From Bacillus sp. NTK071 (GTDB lineage Bacteria; Bacillota; Bacilli; Bacillales; Guptibacillaceae): a stretch of DNA of 64,000 nt. Under the pieces are notes generated by a model, which saw only the letters and a list, made by a program, of their open reading frames with translations, was not told where the DNA came from and searched no databases. Positions 38,824 to 47,923 of the stretch are shown here, piece by piece. The stretch is taken from assembly GCF_017303315.1 (NCBI RefSeq), contig NZ_JAFKOI010000001.1, positions 372,001 to 436,000 on the forward strand. Direction: 5' to 3'. The first letter of the stretch is position 1. The number at the start of each line of letters is the position of its first letter. Made by a program: the position numbers and the translations under genes.

Positions 38824-40089
38824 ATGTTTAAACATTTTACACACCAGGATGAACTTAAGAAACTATCAAGAGATGCAGAAAATAAAATTCAACCTGTTCT
38901 TAGAGAAATTGACGAACGAGTCGAAGCAAATCAGTACCGCGTTTTACAGGCATTTCATCAAAATCGGATAAGTGATTTTCATTTTACCCCATCAACAGGA
39001 TACGGCTACGACGATGATGGAAGAGATACGCTTGAGAAACTATATGCAGATGTTTTTGGTGGAGAAGCCGGTCTTGTAAGGCCACAAATCGTTTCTGGTA
39101 CACATGCAATTGCAACGGCTCTTTTCGGAGTATTACGACCGGGAGACGAGCTTCTCTATATCACGGGAGCTCCATACGACACGCTAGAAGAAATCGTAGG
39201 AAAACGCGGGACCGGTAACGGCTCATTAAAAGATTTTAACATTGGTTACCAAGATATTGCACTGTCTGACGGAGCGGTTAATTACGATGCTGTCCGTGAG
39301 GCTATGACGGATCAGACAAAAGTAATCGGAATTCAGCGTTCAAAGGGATACGCCAATCGTCCATCTTTCACAATTGATGAGATCCGTGAAATGATTGAAT
39401 TCGTTAAATCAATTAAAGAAGACGTGGTTGTGTTTGTAGATAACTGTTATGGTGAATTTGTTGAAGAGCTTGAACCCTGTCACGTCGGTGCTGATTTAAT
39501 CGCAGGCTCCCTTATTAAAAATCCTGGGGCAGGAATTGTTAAAACAGGCGGTTATCTTGTTGGCAGAGAGGACTTAATTGAACTTTGTGGTTACAGGTTA
39601 ACGTCACCTGGAATTGGTAGAGAAGTGGGCGCTTCACTCTATTCCTTGCAAGAAATGTATCAAGGTATTTTTCTCGCGCCACATACAGTAGGGCAGGCTG
39701 TGAAAGGTGCTGTTTACAGCTCGGCCCTTTTAGAAGCTGCTGGGTTTAATACAACACCACACTGGAATAGTATGCGTACGGATCTCATTCAATCTGTGCA
39801 ATTTAACGATCGGGAACGCATGGTTGCATTCTGTCAGGCGATACAATCTGCTTCACCAGTTAATGCGCATGTGCGCCCTGAACCTGCTTATATGCCAGGG
39901 TATGAAGATGATGTCATCATGGCGGCGGGTACGTTTATCCAAGGAGCAAGTCTTGAATTATCGGCAGATGGTCCACTAAGACCGCCGTACGTAGCATACG
40001 TTCAAGGTGGGCTTACGTTTGAACACGTGAAAATAAGTGTGCTTCGAGCGGTCGATGAATTGTTAATAAAAGGTTTGATCACAGTATAA
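38824..40089 (+). CDS. ynbB: PLP-dependent YnbB, methionine gamma-lyase family protein
   Basis: A 421-residue protein of the aluminium-resistance/YnbB family of cystathionine-beta-lyase-like PLP enzymes. The cofactor region VFVDNCYGEF and the PLP-lysine region GSLIKNPGAGIVKTGGYLVG are visible. The reaction is unknown; a C-S or C-C lyase is plausible from the fold. It starts 12 bp after hflX and ends at a terminator. Confidence 0.9.
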   Translation: MFKHFTHQDELKKLSRDAENKIQPVLREIDERVEANQYRVLQAFHQNRISDFHFTPSTGYGYDDDGRDTLEKLYADVFGGEAGLVRPQIVSGTHAIATALFGVLRPGDELLYITGAPYDTLEEIVGKRGTGNGSLKDFNIGYQDIALSDGAVNYDAVREAMTDQTKVIGIQRSKGYANRPSFTIDEIREMIEFVKSIKEDVVVFVDNCYGEFVEELEPCHVGADLIAGSLIKNPGAGIVKTGGYLVGREDLIELCGYRLTSPGIGREVGASLYSLQEMYQGIFLAPHTVGQAVKGAVYSSALLEAAGFNTTPHWNSMRTDLIQSVQFNDRERMVAFCQAIQSASPVNAHVRPEPAYMPGYEDDVIMAAGTFIQGASLELSADGPLRPPYVAYVQGGLTFEHVKISVLRAVDELLIKGLITV

Positions 40090-40101
40090 TTGGGAATAAA
40101 G

Positions 40102-40133
40102 GCAGGGGTCGAGTCGATCTCTGCTGTTTTTTT
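40102..40133 (+). terminator. Terminator after ynbB
   Basis: A 10-bp stem with G-T pairs (40102-40111 with 40115-40124), then TGTTTTTTT. Confidence 0.85.
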
Positions 40134-40145
40134 GTTTAAAAATGA

Positions 40146-40162
40146 TGTTAGATTATCTAACG
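40146..40162 (+). promoter_or_regulatory. GlnR/TnrA-type operator of glnA
   Basis: TGTTAGATTATCTAACG matches the consensus TGTNAN7TNACA at all but the last base. It lies 4 bp upstream of the -35 element. Confidence 0.75.
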
Positions 40163-40166
40163 TACT

Positions 40167-40195
40167 TTAACACGATGATGTGAAGGCTATAGTAT
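40167..40195 (+). promoter_or_regulatory. SigA promoter of glnA
   Basis: TTAACA (40167-40172), 17-bp spacer and TAGTAT (40190-40195), leaving a leader of about 180 nt. Confidence 0.55.
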
Positions 40196-40219
40196 ATTGT
40201 TAAGTAAGTGAAGAAGGAA

Positions 40220-40277
40220 GTGGCAATTGCGAATTCTCAGTTTGTTCAGAATTTTGGCATTTATTCGTATTGCCCAC
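40220..40277 (+). other. Long-stem hairpin in the glnA leader
   Basis: The arms 40220-40234 and 40263-40277 pair over about 14 bp with two single-base bulges and one G-T pair. The 28-nt loop contains a further small hairpin (ATTCT with AGAAT). No T-run follows, so it is not a terminator. It may be an mRNA structure in the leader. Confidence 0.45.
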
Positions 40278-40378
40278 GTACGGCGAGTCGATCAGATACA
40301 GATCTTATAGTTTTACTCGTGCAGTTTGTCCAACGGATTCACTAAATCTTTATATTTCTTAAGGAGGATTCATTTTAC

Positions 40379-41716
40379 ATGGCTAACAAATTCACGGCAG
40401 ACGATATTAAGAAGATGGCGCAAGACGAGAACGTAAAGTTTATTCGCTTGCAGTTTACTGACCTACTAGGGATTATTAAGAACGTAGAAATTCCAGTTGA
40501 TCAGCTTGAAAAAGCTCTTGATAATAAAATGATGTTTGACGGTTCTTCTATCGAAGGGTTCGTTCGTATTGAAGAATCCGATATGTATCTTTATCCAGAC
40601 CTCGATTCATGGGTCGTTTTCCCATGGTCATCTGAAAAAGGAAGAGTAGCTCGTCTTATCTGTGACATTTACAGCCCTGATGGCACTCCTTTCGATGGGG
40701 ATCCTCGTTCAGTGCTTAAACGCGTTCTTAAAGAAATGGAAGAGCTTGGTTTCTCTGACTTCAATATTGGACCAGAGCCAGAATTTTTCCTATTCAAAAT
40801 GGATGAGAACGGTGAACCAACGCTTGAGCTTAACGATAAAGGCGGATACTTTGACCTTGCTCCTACAGATCTAGGTGAAAACTGTCGCCGTGATATCGTA
40901 CTTGAGCTTGAGGACATGGGCTTTGAAATCGAAGCTTCTCACCATGAAGTAGCACCTGGACAGCACGAAATTGATTTTAAATACGCTGATGCCATTACAA
41001 CATGTGATAACATCCAAACGTTTAAACTAGCGGTTAAAACAATCGCTCGTAAACACGGCTTGCATGCAACGTTCATGCCAAAGCCACTTTTCGGTGTTAA
41101 CGGCTCAGGTATGCATGCGAACATGTCTCTGTTCAAAGACGGGGAAAATGCATTCTACGATCCAAAAGACGAGCTTGGTCTAAGCGAAACAGCACGTCAA
41201 TTTATCGCAGGAACGATGAAGCACGCTGAAGCGTTCACAGCGGTAACTAACCCAACTGTTAACTCTTACAAGCGTCTTGTACCTGGATACGAAGCACCTT
41301 GCTACGTTGCTTGGTCTCTTCGTAACCGTAGTCCGCTTATCCGTGTACCAGCATCACGCGGAATCAGCACTCGTATCGAAGTACGTAGCGTAGACCCATC
41401 TGCAAATCCATACCTTGCAATGGCAGTTCTACTAGCAGCTGGACTAGACGGTATCAAGAACAAAATGACGCCTCCTGAGCCAACTGAGCGGAATATCTAT
41501 GTTATGGACAAAGACGAGCGCGTAGCAGAAGGCATTACAGATCTTCCTGCAACACTATACGATGCACTTCAATTGCTTAAGAGCGATGAAGTTATGATGA
41601 GCGCTCTCGGCGAGCACGCATCTGAACACTTTATCGAAGCGAAAGAAATTGAGTGGGATATGTTCCGTACGCAAGTACACCCTTGGGAACGCGAACAGTA
41701 TATGACGACTTATTAA
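40379..41716 (+). CDS. glnA: Type I glutamine synthetase
   Basis: A 445-residue GSI-alpha enzyme making glutamine from glutamate, ammonia and ATP. Motifs seen are [31 protein letters not shown], the ATP-site block [16 protein letters not shown] and [17 protein letters not shown]. There is no adenylylation tyrosine motif of the beta type. Regulation should be by GlnR/TnrA through the upstream box and by feedback inhibition. The regulator gene glnR, normally immediately upstream, is missing from this locus. Confidence 0.98.
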   Translation: MANKFTADDIKKMAQDENVKFIRLQFTDLLGIIKNVEIPVDQLEKALDNKMMFDGSSIEGFVRIEESDMYLYPDLDSWVVFPWSSEKGRVARLICDIYSPDGTPFDGDPRSVLKRVLKEMEELGFSDFNIGPEPEFFLFKMDENGEPTLELNDKGGYFDLAPTDLGENCRRDIVLELEDMGFEIEASHHEVAPGQHEIDFKYADAITTCDNIQTFKLAVKTIARKHGLHATFMPKPLFGVNGSGMHANMSLFKDGENAFYDPKDELGLSETARQFIAGTMKHAEAFTAVTNPTVNSYKRLVPGYEAPCYVAWSLRNRSPLIRVPASRGISTRIEVRSVDPSANPYLAMAVLLAAGLDGIKNKMTPPEPTERNIYVMDKDERVAEGITDLPATLYDALQLLKSDEVMMSALGEHASEHFIEAKEIEWDMFRTQVHPWEREQYMTTY

Positions 41717-41721
41717 TAGCT

Positions 41722-41757
41722 AAACCCCTTGATACGACTAGTATCAAGGGGTTTTTA
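41722..41757 (+). terminator. Terminator after glnA
   Basis: A perfect 14-bp stem (41722-41735 with 41741-41754), GACTA loop and T5. Confidence 0.93.
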
Positions 41758-41961
41758 ATGAGAGCTGATATTATTGAAATAAGAACTATATTTAGTAAAA
41801 CATCAGAATTATCACTTGTCCTTTTTCTAGTCTCATATTAATAAAATGCTGAACACTAGGCATGCAGTTTGTTTCAATAACAATCTTTTAGAATGTACAA
41901 ACCTGTTGTTTTTAGAAGCTATTTAACAAGAAGAGATGTATTGTGCTCTGCTAAACTAAAA

Positions 41962-41983
41962 GAAAAACCCCTATGATAGGAGT
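41962..41983 (-). terminator. Terminator of the PAS-STAS gene
   Basis: On the minus strand a 6-bp stem (41978-41983 with 41967-41972) with loop ATCAT is followed by TTTTTC. Confidence 0.65.
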
Positions 41984-42000
41984 CTTGTATTGATCGATTT

Positions 42001-42768
42001 TCAGTTAGAACTAGTTACATCTATACCTAAAGAGATCAGTGCCTCTTTAACCTTCGATTTTGTTGGAATTGAGCTTAGCCTTGTATCGATCTGTAGAGCG
42101 ATGAGAGCTAGTTCAGGTCTAAGACCAGTAAAGATGGATTGCACTCCAAGTAGTGATAATACACTGTAAATTTTAAAGAGATACTCCGTAACAATATAGT
42201 CCAATGTATAGATTCCTGAAAAGTCAATAATAAGATGATTTACGCCCTGTTTTTTGACTTTAAGAGGGATATTTTCTAGAAGCTGTCTGGCTCTATCTTC
42301 ATCAAAAGATCCAATAAGGGGTAGTATGGCAATACCATCTAGAAGGGGAACAATTGATGACGACAATTCGTTAACTTGATTGATAGTTTCTAAGTGTTTC
42401 TTTTCGTTTAGTTTCCTTTCTGTAATGTCCTTCACATAAGTTTGGATCGCCAGAGTATCTCCTAAACGTACAGGGTGGCAATATAATTCAACATCAACTG
42501 TTTTTCCGTCCATTCTATAAATGGTTTCCTCAATAACTTTTGCTGGTTTTTCATAAGCAGATTGTATTCGATCAAATATAGAGGATTTAGAGGTTTCTTG
42601 AAAAATATCTAATGGGCTAACACCAATAAGTTCTTCTCTAGGCGCTCTGAAAAAATCTACTGCTACACTATTAACGTCAATTATTTTCAGTTCTGTATGT
42701 ATAATTAACGGATCAAGGGAATACTCCATGACTTGACGATAGTCAATGTTTTCAACCTTTTCGCTCAT
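42001..42768 (-). CDS. PAS-STAS sensory protein, stressosome RsbR-like
   Basis: A 255-residue soluble protein. Residues 10-120 are a PAS sensor (LIIHTELKIIDVNSVAVDFF) ending in the PAC-like VKDITERK. Residues 140-250 are a STAS domain. Compared with B. subtilis RsbRA, the kinase target threonines are replaced: VVDT becomes LDY191, and AQT becomes ALI223. It may bind a ligand or partner without being phosphorylated by RsbT-type kinases. No rsbS or rsbT is nearby. It is monocistronic and convergent with glnA. Confidence 0.85.
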   Translation of the reverse strand: MSEKVENIDYRQVMEYSLDPLIIHTELKIIDVNSVAVDFFRAPREELIGVSPLDIFQETSKSSIFDRIQSAYEKPAKVIEETIYRMDGKTVDVELYCHPVRLGDTLAIQTYVKDITERKLNEKKHLETINQVNELSSSIVPLLDGIAILPLIGSFDEDRARQLLENIPLKVKKQGVNHLIIDFSGIYTLDYIVTEYLFKIYSVLSLLGVQSIFTGLRPELALIALQIDTRLSSIPTKSKVKEALISLGIDVTSSN

Positions 42769-42995
42769 AGTAATTACTCCCGTCTTATACTTTTGTAATA
42801 AACATCATGTTACCACCTTAACAAATACAAACATTAAATAGCAATTATCTGAATTGAAAGGAAATGATAAGAAGCTGGTTAAAAATATGATATGGTGATG
42901 TAGCATGGTGATTTTCTAGTAATAAATGTGAGAGAAGCCTTCCTAATCACGTGCGGGATCTGACTGTAAAACTAAATGAAAAAGGGGGCTTGCAT

Positions 42996-44807
42996 ATGCC
43001 GGACTGGTCCTATCATGTACTGTTTAAACCTTTCCTATCAAGATGGAATACCGAAGTTTCAAGAGAGTTTATTCATCAATCAATGAATCGCATCGCATCA
43101 CTACCAGGAGGGCATCATCTCATACACTTTTTAGGAAGAGAAGAAGTATCAGAAGAGTTAACGGTCAAGATTGAGAACCTATCGTTTCCTGGTTGTGTTG
43201 GGCTATCAGACAAAATAGATCCACGTCTATCTGGTTTAAAAGGGTTTAGTCATTTAGGGTTCAGTTGTATTGAAATAGGTCCAATTACAAAAGAACCCTC
43301 TGAAAAATATTTAAAACCAATTAGAGTTCAGAATGGTGCAATCTTTCTTCCTGAACGTGGAGAAAAAGTGGGGCTTACAAAGACAATTCAAAGGTTAGAC
43401 CAAGTCAAGCTGACGCAGCCCTTTTTGTTCAATATAAGTGGAACAAACAATGAGATAATTGAGATAGCTAGAGCATTAAGACCTTATAACGGTGTTTATG
43501 AGATTCACTATGATCAAATCGATTTCAGTAATTTATCTATTTTGAAGTTGATCGGTGAGTGGAAATGCATTTTTGTTCGAGTTCCAAGTCGTAAAATTGA
43601 AAGTGCTAATTTACATCAAATTCATCCATACATAACAGGTATTGTGCTTGATGAAGATCTAAGTTTAGATACAAATGAAAACCTTACTATACATAAGCAA
43701 GCGATTGAATATTGTAAGAAAGTACATCCTTCATTACGATTAGTGACAGTAGGCGGAGTCAAAGAGCCAGTAGATGCGCTTGGGTTTTTGAATAATGGTG
43801 CTGATTTGCTGTTGTTATCTGGTGAATATGTAGAAGTCGGGCCTGGTTTGACGAAGAGGATATATGAAGCGATTCTTGATACGGATGATCATAAAGAAGA
43901 GAGTAATGGATGGAAGGATTACTTCTTGTTTGGATTTTTCGTCATGATTGGTGGCATTATTGCTCTGGTGTTAAGTCTGACCTCCATTGTGCTACCTTAT
44001 GATGAAAGCTTTATGCAATTATCTCGTGAGGAGCTACTCCTTTTCAATGAGCGACTACTGTGGTTTATGGCGCATGACAGGATGACCTTAGCTGGAACGA
44101 TGATTTCCGGTGGAGTTGTTTACATGACGCTGTCGATAAACGGAGTGAAATACGGATTGCTGTGGGCGAAACAAGCGATTGATATTGCTGCCATTATAGG
44201 ATTTTTGGGCATTCTGCTTTTCATTGGTTATGGGTACTTCGATTGGTTACATTTGCTGTTTTGGATCGTGTTATTACCTTTCTACTTGAGAGGATATGTA
44301 AAATCGAAGGAAATAAAGGGAACACCTAAATCCCTTAACCGACACAATGACTTGGCTTGGAGAAGAGGAGTGTTGGGGCAATTTTGTTTTGTTATGCTTG
44401 GGTTTTCGTTTGTTCTTGGCGGCGTAATTATTGCTGGGATAGGCGTGACGGGTGTTTTTGTTCCAACTGACTTGCAATATATCTGTATGCCTGCGGATGC
44501 TATTCAGTCATTCAATGATCGGCTAATTTCCGTTATCGCTCATGACCGAGCTGGATTTGGATCAGCAATGATTAGTGTTGGTTTGTTAGTGTTAATGTCT
44601 GCTCTCTGGGGATTTCAAGCGGGAAATAATTGGCTGTGGTGGATGTTTCTTTTAGGAGGGATACCTGCCTTTGTATCAGGTATCTTCGTACATATCATGA
44701 TTGGTTATACGACGTTTATTCATTTGCTACCAGCTTACATAGCTCTAGGGCTATTTTTGGGAGGATTATATTTCTCGCATAGCTATTTGATGCAGAAGAA
44801 AGCGTAG
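42996..44807 (+). CDS. Dihydroorotate dehydrogenase-like protein fused to a membrane domain
   Basis: A 603-residue protein from ATG 42996 (RBS GGGGG); a GTG at 42951 is less likely. Residues 1-300 follow class-2 DHODH, from MPDWSYHVLFKPFL to GGVKEPVDALGFLNNGADLL and GPGLTKRIY. The catalytic NxSSPNT-type block is not recognisable (YEIHYDQIDFSN in its place), so enzymatic activity is doubtful. Residues 320-600 form about six or more transmembrane helices with a duplicated motif, FNERLLWFMAHDR (His360) and FNDRLISVIAHDR (His516), each followed by a small-residue MIS helix. No pyr genes are adjacent. Function unknown. Confidence 0.8.
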   Translation: MPDWSYHVLFKPFLSRWNTEVSREFIHQSMNRIASLPGGHHLIHFLGREEVSEELTVKIENLSFPGCVGLSDKIDPRLSGLKGFSHLGFSCIEIGPITKEPSEKYLKPIRVQNGAIFLPERGEKVGLTKTIQRLDQVKLTQPFLFNISGTNNEIIEIARALRPYNGVYEIHYDQIDFSNLSILKLIGEWKCIFVRVPSRKIESANLHQIHPYITGIVLDEDLSLDTNENLTIHKQAIEYCKKVHPSLRLVTVGGVKEPVDALGFLNNGADLLLLSGEYVEVGPGLTKRIYEAILDTDDHKEESNGWKDYFLFGFFVMIGGIIALVLSLTSIVLPYDESFMQLSREELLLFNERLLWFMAHDRMTLAGTMISGGVVYMTLSINGVKYGLLWAKQAIDIAAIIGFLGILLFIGYGYFDWLHLLFWIVLLPFYLRGYVKSKEIKGTPKSLNRHNDLAWRRGVLGQFCFVMLGFSFVLGGVIIAGIGVTGVFVPTDLQYICMPADAIQSFNDRLISVIAHDRAGFGSAMISVGLLVLMSALWGFQAGNNWLWWMFLLGGIPAFVSGIFVHIMIGYTTFIHLLPAYIALGLFLGGLYFSHSYLMQKKA

Positions 44808-44968
44808 TTTCTACTTCGTAAAACTATTTTTTCCTCATGCTAAAGTCGTAGTAAAGTTCATTCGATGTTCTAAAGCTTTTACTCCTTGAAACGAATAAAA
44901 TAGTTGTAAATAGTTTGATGGATCATCAGAAGAAAAAACCAATCCAAGCTCACCGGAGGGAATACAAA

Positions 44969-45373
44969 ATGAACTTTAAAGACTTTACCGCAGTTCAAAT
45001 TCGAATTGCTAGACCGACAGATCAATTAGAGGAGATCGTTCGTTTTTATGAAGTGGGTCTAGGATTAAAAAGGGTTGCCGAATTTTCAGGACATGTTGGG
45101 TATACAGGCGTAGTCTATGGTTTACCAAATCTACACTATCAACTAGAGTTCACGACACATGAACAAGGGAGTCCTTGCCCTGCTCCTACTACTGATAACT
45201 TGTTCGTTTTTTATATTCCGAACAAAGAAAACCTCGAGAAAGTAGCAGATAGGCTCAAAGAAATGGGACATGGAGAAGTTGAACCTGAAAATGTGTATTG
45301 GAAAGAGAGAGGCGTAACGATAGAAGACCCTGATGGGTGGAGAGTGGTATTAATGAACACCGAAGGAATTTAA
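44969..45373 (+). CDS. Glyoxalase/VOC-family protein
   Basis: A 134-residue vicinal-oxygen-chelate protein with paired beta-alpha-beta modules. The first strand is FTAVQIRIARP and the last EDPDGWRVVLMN, with the family's EDPDG metal-side turn. ATG 44969 follows GGAGGGA. It heads a three-gene unit with a Nudix hydrolase and a DHFR-like protein, spaced 11 and 16 bp. Substrate unknown; related proteins include glyoxalases and fosfomycin or bleomycin resistance proteins. Confidence 0.85.
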   Translation: MNFKDFTAVQIRIARPTDQLEEIVRFYEVGLGLKRVAEFSGHVGYTGVVYGLPNLHYQLEFTTHEQGSPCPAPTTDNLFVFYIPNKENLEKVADRLKEMGHGEVEPENVYWKERGVTIEDPDGWRVVLMNTEGI

Positions 45374-45384
45374 GGAGGTTATTC

Positions 45385-45849
45385 ATGGATTACATACAGC
45401 ACCTACGCTCTATGATAGGGCACGAAAAAGTGATCATGGTTGTAGCGGGAGCGATGGTCTTCGATTCTCGAAATCGATTATTGCTACAGCTCCGAACAGA
45501 TAATGAATCGTGGGGACTGCCTGGTGGGTTTATGGACTTGAACGAATCTGTACAGGAAACAGCGAGACGAGAGGTGTTTGAAGAAACAGGACTTACTTTG
45601 AAAGACATGTCGTTATTTGGGGTTTACTCAGGACCTGATAAAGACAAGCAGTTTGCAAACGGAGATCAGGTTTCACCGGTGCAGATTCTATTTCGTTGTG
45701 ATGAGTATGGAGGGGAATTAATGAAAGACGATGAATCCCATGATCTAGCGTTTTTTCACCTAAATAAACTTCCGGAAAACCTGTTTCCAGAGCATCGTAT
45801 AATGATCAATGATTTATTACAGCATAAAGAACAACCGGTAATCGGTTAG
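45385..45849 (+). CDS. Nudix hydrolase
   Basis: A 154-residue pyrophosphohydrolase. The Nudix box Gx5Ex7REUxEExGU is complete: GFMDLNESVQETARREVFEE followed by TGL. An N-terminal DYIQHLRSMIGHEK extension is typical of the ADP-ribose pyrophosphatase-like YjhB/MutT group. RBS AAGGAGG. Probable role is nucleotide sanitation; substrate is not deducible. Confidence 0.9.
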   Translation: MDYIQHLRSMIGHEKVIMVVAGAMVFDSRNRLLLQLRTDNESWGLPGGFMDLNESVQETARREVFEETGLTLKDMSLFGVYSGPDKDKQFANGDQVSPVQILFRCDEYGGELMKDDESHDLAFFHLNKLPENLFPEHRIMINDLLQHKEQPVIG

Positions 45850-45865
45850 GAAAAGGAGGGGAACG

Positions 45866-46393
45866 ATGAGTAAAAGAAAAGTAAGCGTCTATATCGCTAC
45901 AAGCGTTGATGGCTATATTGCAACGGAGAATGACTCGCTGCACTGGCTGTTTCGTTCAGAGCCAGAAGGTGACGCTGGGTACGGGGAGTTCTATGAAACG
46001 GTCGATACGATTATAATGGGGCGACGAACGTACGACTGGGTAATGGAACAGGTGAAAGGTAAGTACCCATATGAGGAGAAGAAGTCCTATATTTATACTT
46101 CTAGCCCTGAAGAGAACACATCAAATATCACTTTCACGAGCGAGGAACCGTCTACTCTCATCGATCGGATAAAGAAGGATGATGGTGAAAGAATCTGGCT
46201 TGTCGGTGGCGGGGCGCTTATCAATGCTTTTCTGCAGAATAATCTCATAGATGAGTTTATTATTTCAATAGCGCCTGCTTTAATTGGAAAAGGCATTCCG
46301 CTTTTCAAAAACAGTGAGATTGAGCATGAACTCGAGTTAACGGACGTTCGGCGGTACGGGCAGTTCGCTCAGTTGCATTATCACATAAAGTAA
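45866..46393 (+). CDS. Dihydrofolate reductase/RibD C-terminal family protein
   Basis: A 175-residue NADPH-binding protein of the RibD_C family (VSVYIATSVDGYIATEND, TIIMGRRTYDWV, IWLVGGGALINAFLQNNLID). It resembles YwjB/YyaP-type reductases rather than true DHFR. It ends the three-gene VOC-Nudix-reductase unit at a very strong terminator. The substrate is unknown. Confidence 0.88.
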   Translation: MSKRKVSVYIATSVDGYIATENDSLHWLFRSEPEGDAGYGEFYETVDTIIMGRRTYDWVMEQVKGKYPYEEKKSYIYTSSPEENTSNITFTSEEPSTLIDRIKKDDGERIWLVGGGALINAFLQNNLIDEFIISIAPALIGKGIPLFKNSEIEHELELTDVRRYGQFAQLHYHIK

Positions 46394-46421
46394 AAACTAA
46401 GTTAGGGTAGCACTCGCAAAT

Positions 46422-46467
46422 AAGCAAAAGAACTCACCAATTATAAGAAGGGTGAGTTCTTTTGCTT
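46422..46467. terminator. Long bidirectional hairpin between convergent genes
   Basis: A perfect 17-bp stem (46422-46438 with 46451-46467) that extends several pairs further with one G-T. It lies between the reductase gene and the ferritin gene on the other strand. Confidence 0.85.
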
Positions 46468-46560
46468 GTTTGCTGATTCCTTTTGATGCGGAATAGTACA
46501 GAAGAAATTAATTAACTATCGTAACGTATGTGTAATGGAGAAGAGTATTTATTACAATTA

Positions 46561-47052
46561 CTAGCCAGGCTGCCTTTGGCCAAGTTCTTGATCAATTAAG
46601 AGTAGAGATGATGTGTTATCTCCAGCTAATTTCAGCCTTTCAACAATGGTGAGTGCTTGCGCTTCTTCATCAATCTGTTCTCGTAAAAAGTCCTGCACGA
46701 TGACAGTGGTTTGAGGATCAATTTTTTTAATGTAATTGTAAGCCTGTCGATAAGAATCCGTGACATATTGTTCATGATCTAAAACTTGTTGGAAGGTTTC
46801 GAGTGGTGTTCCAAAGTCTGTCGATTGCTCCGGTAAGGCAGCTAGCTTCACAATGCCGTCTTTACCAGCTAAATAATCAATGAGGGTGAGTAAGTGTGTT
46901 CTCTCTTCATTAGATTGAATTCTTAACCACCTGGCCATACCTGTGTAGTTTTTTCTGTCCATGTAAGCGGACATTGCTAAATAAAGCGTTGAAGAAACAT
47001 GTTCGATTTGAATAAGCGTATTCAACAAATCCTGAACCTCTTCTTTAACCAT
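46561..47052 (-). CDS. Bacterial ferritin
   Basis: A 163-residue four-helix ferritin. The ferroxidase ligands align with E. coli FtnA: Glu17, Glu50, His53, Glu94, Gln126 and Glu129/130 (motifs IEHVSS, NEERTHLL, DHEQY, LREQIDEEA). It would oxidise and store iron in a 24-mer cage in the cytosol. RBS AAAGAGGTG precedes the start on the minus strand. It is separate from lexA. Confidence 0.92.
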   Translation of the reverse strand: MVKEEVQDLLNTLIQIEHVSSTLYLAMSAYMDRKNYTGMARWLRIQSNEERTHLLTLIDYLAGKDGIVKLAALPEQSTDFGTPLETFQQVLDHEQYVTDSYRQAYNYIKKIDPQTTVIVQDFLREQIDEEAQALTIVERLKLAGDNTSSLLLIDQELGQRQPG

Positions 47053-47126
47053 TACGATTCACCTCTTTATACATCATTACAACATACCTTATGAAATAGG
47101 CATGTGTAGAGTTCCAGAAGAAATAA

Positions 47127-47151
47127 AAAAAGAAGCGCAATTTGCGCTTCT
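47127..47151 (-). terminator. Terminator of lexA
   Basis: On the minus strand a palindromic stem (47131-47140 with 47142-47151) is followed by T7. It overlaps the lexA stop codon. Confidence 0.85.
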
Positions 47152-47770
47152 AATGGATCGAACGAAAGACACCAACAACTTTACCAAGAATGGACACAGA
47201 ATCTAGAATAATGGGCTCCATTGAAGAGTTCTCCGGTTGGAGACGGAAGTAATTGCTTTCTTTAAAGAATCGCTTAACAGTTGCTTCACCTTCATCAGTC
47301 ATCGCAACAACAATATCCCCATTGTTTGCAGTTGGTTGTTGTTTCACGATAACCATATCTCCGTTATAAATACCAGCTTCGATCATACTGTCCCCTTCGA
47401 TGACAAGAATGAAGGTATGTTCTTCATCTTGTGCAAACTGTTCAGGAAGTGGGAAATATTCTTCTACATTTTCAATCGCAGTAATCGGCTGACCTGCAGT
47501 AACTTTACCAATAACAGGAACGTTTACAGTGTGTTGGCGAGGGATATCAATGGCTTCCTCTAGACCAAGCACTTCAATTGCTCTAGGTTTTGTAGGATCA
47601 CGACGGATGTAACCTTTTTTCTCGAGTCTTGCCAGGTGGCCATGGACAGTTGAGCTTGAAGCAAGTCCAACAGCTTCGCCAATTTCTCTTACAGAGGGTG
47701 GATAACCCTTTTGCTTCACTTCGACTTTAATAAAGTCCAGAATGTCCTGTTGACGCTTTGATAGTTTCAT
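47150..47770 (-). CDS. lexA: SOS repressor LexA (DinR)
   Basis: A 206-residue repressor. It has an N-terminal winged helix ([20 protein letters not shown]), autocleavage site Ala92-Gly93 (VTAGQP), and catalytic Ser128 (GDSMIEAG) with Lys166 (ATVKRF). The ATG at 47770 follows AGGTG; an upstream in-frame start at 47791 overlaps the ribosome site region. It is divergent from yneA, with SOS boxes between, so it regulates itself and yneA-yneB, as well as recA through the box at 14991. Confidence 0.97.
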   Translation of the reverse strand: MKLSKRQQDILDFIKVEVKQKGYPPSVREIGEAVGLASSSTVHGHLARLEKKGYIRRDPTKPRAIEVLGLEEAIDIPRQHTVNVPVIGKVTAGQPITAIENVEEYFPLPEQFAQDEEHTFILVIEGDSMIEAGIYNGDMVIVKQQPTANNGDIVVAMTDEGEATVKRFFKESNYFRLQPENSSMEPIILDSVSILGKVVGVFRSIH

Positions 47771-47808
47771 ATATCTGGCACCTCGTTCCAATCTATCTAT
47801 TTGTTAGT

Positions 47809-47906
47809 AGTATACCAGAATTTTTGTTCGCATACAAACATAAGTTCGAAGAAATTAGTTGACACGAACAGAGGTTCTGATATACTAAAAACAGAACAAA
47901 TATTCG
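47809..47906. promoter_or_regulatory. lexA-yneA divergent SOS control region
   Basis: Four SOS-like boxes lie at 47817-47830, 47835-47848, 47865-47878 (CGAACAGAGGTTCT, best match) and 47893-47906. The yneA promoter is TTGACA (47859-47864), 16 bp, TATACT (47881-47886), with a box filling the spacer. On the minus strand the lexA promoter is TTGTAT (47832-47837), 17 bp, TATACT (47809-47814), again with a box in its spacer. Repressor binding would block both. Confidence 0.82.
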
Positions 47907-47923
47907 TATATGGGGTGGTTGGG

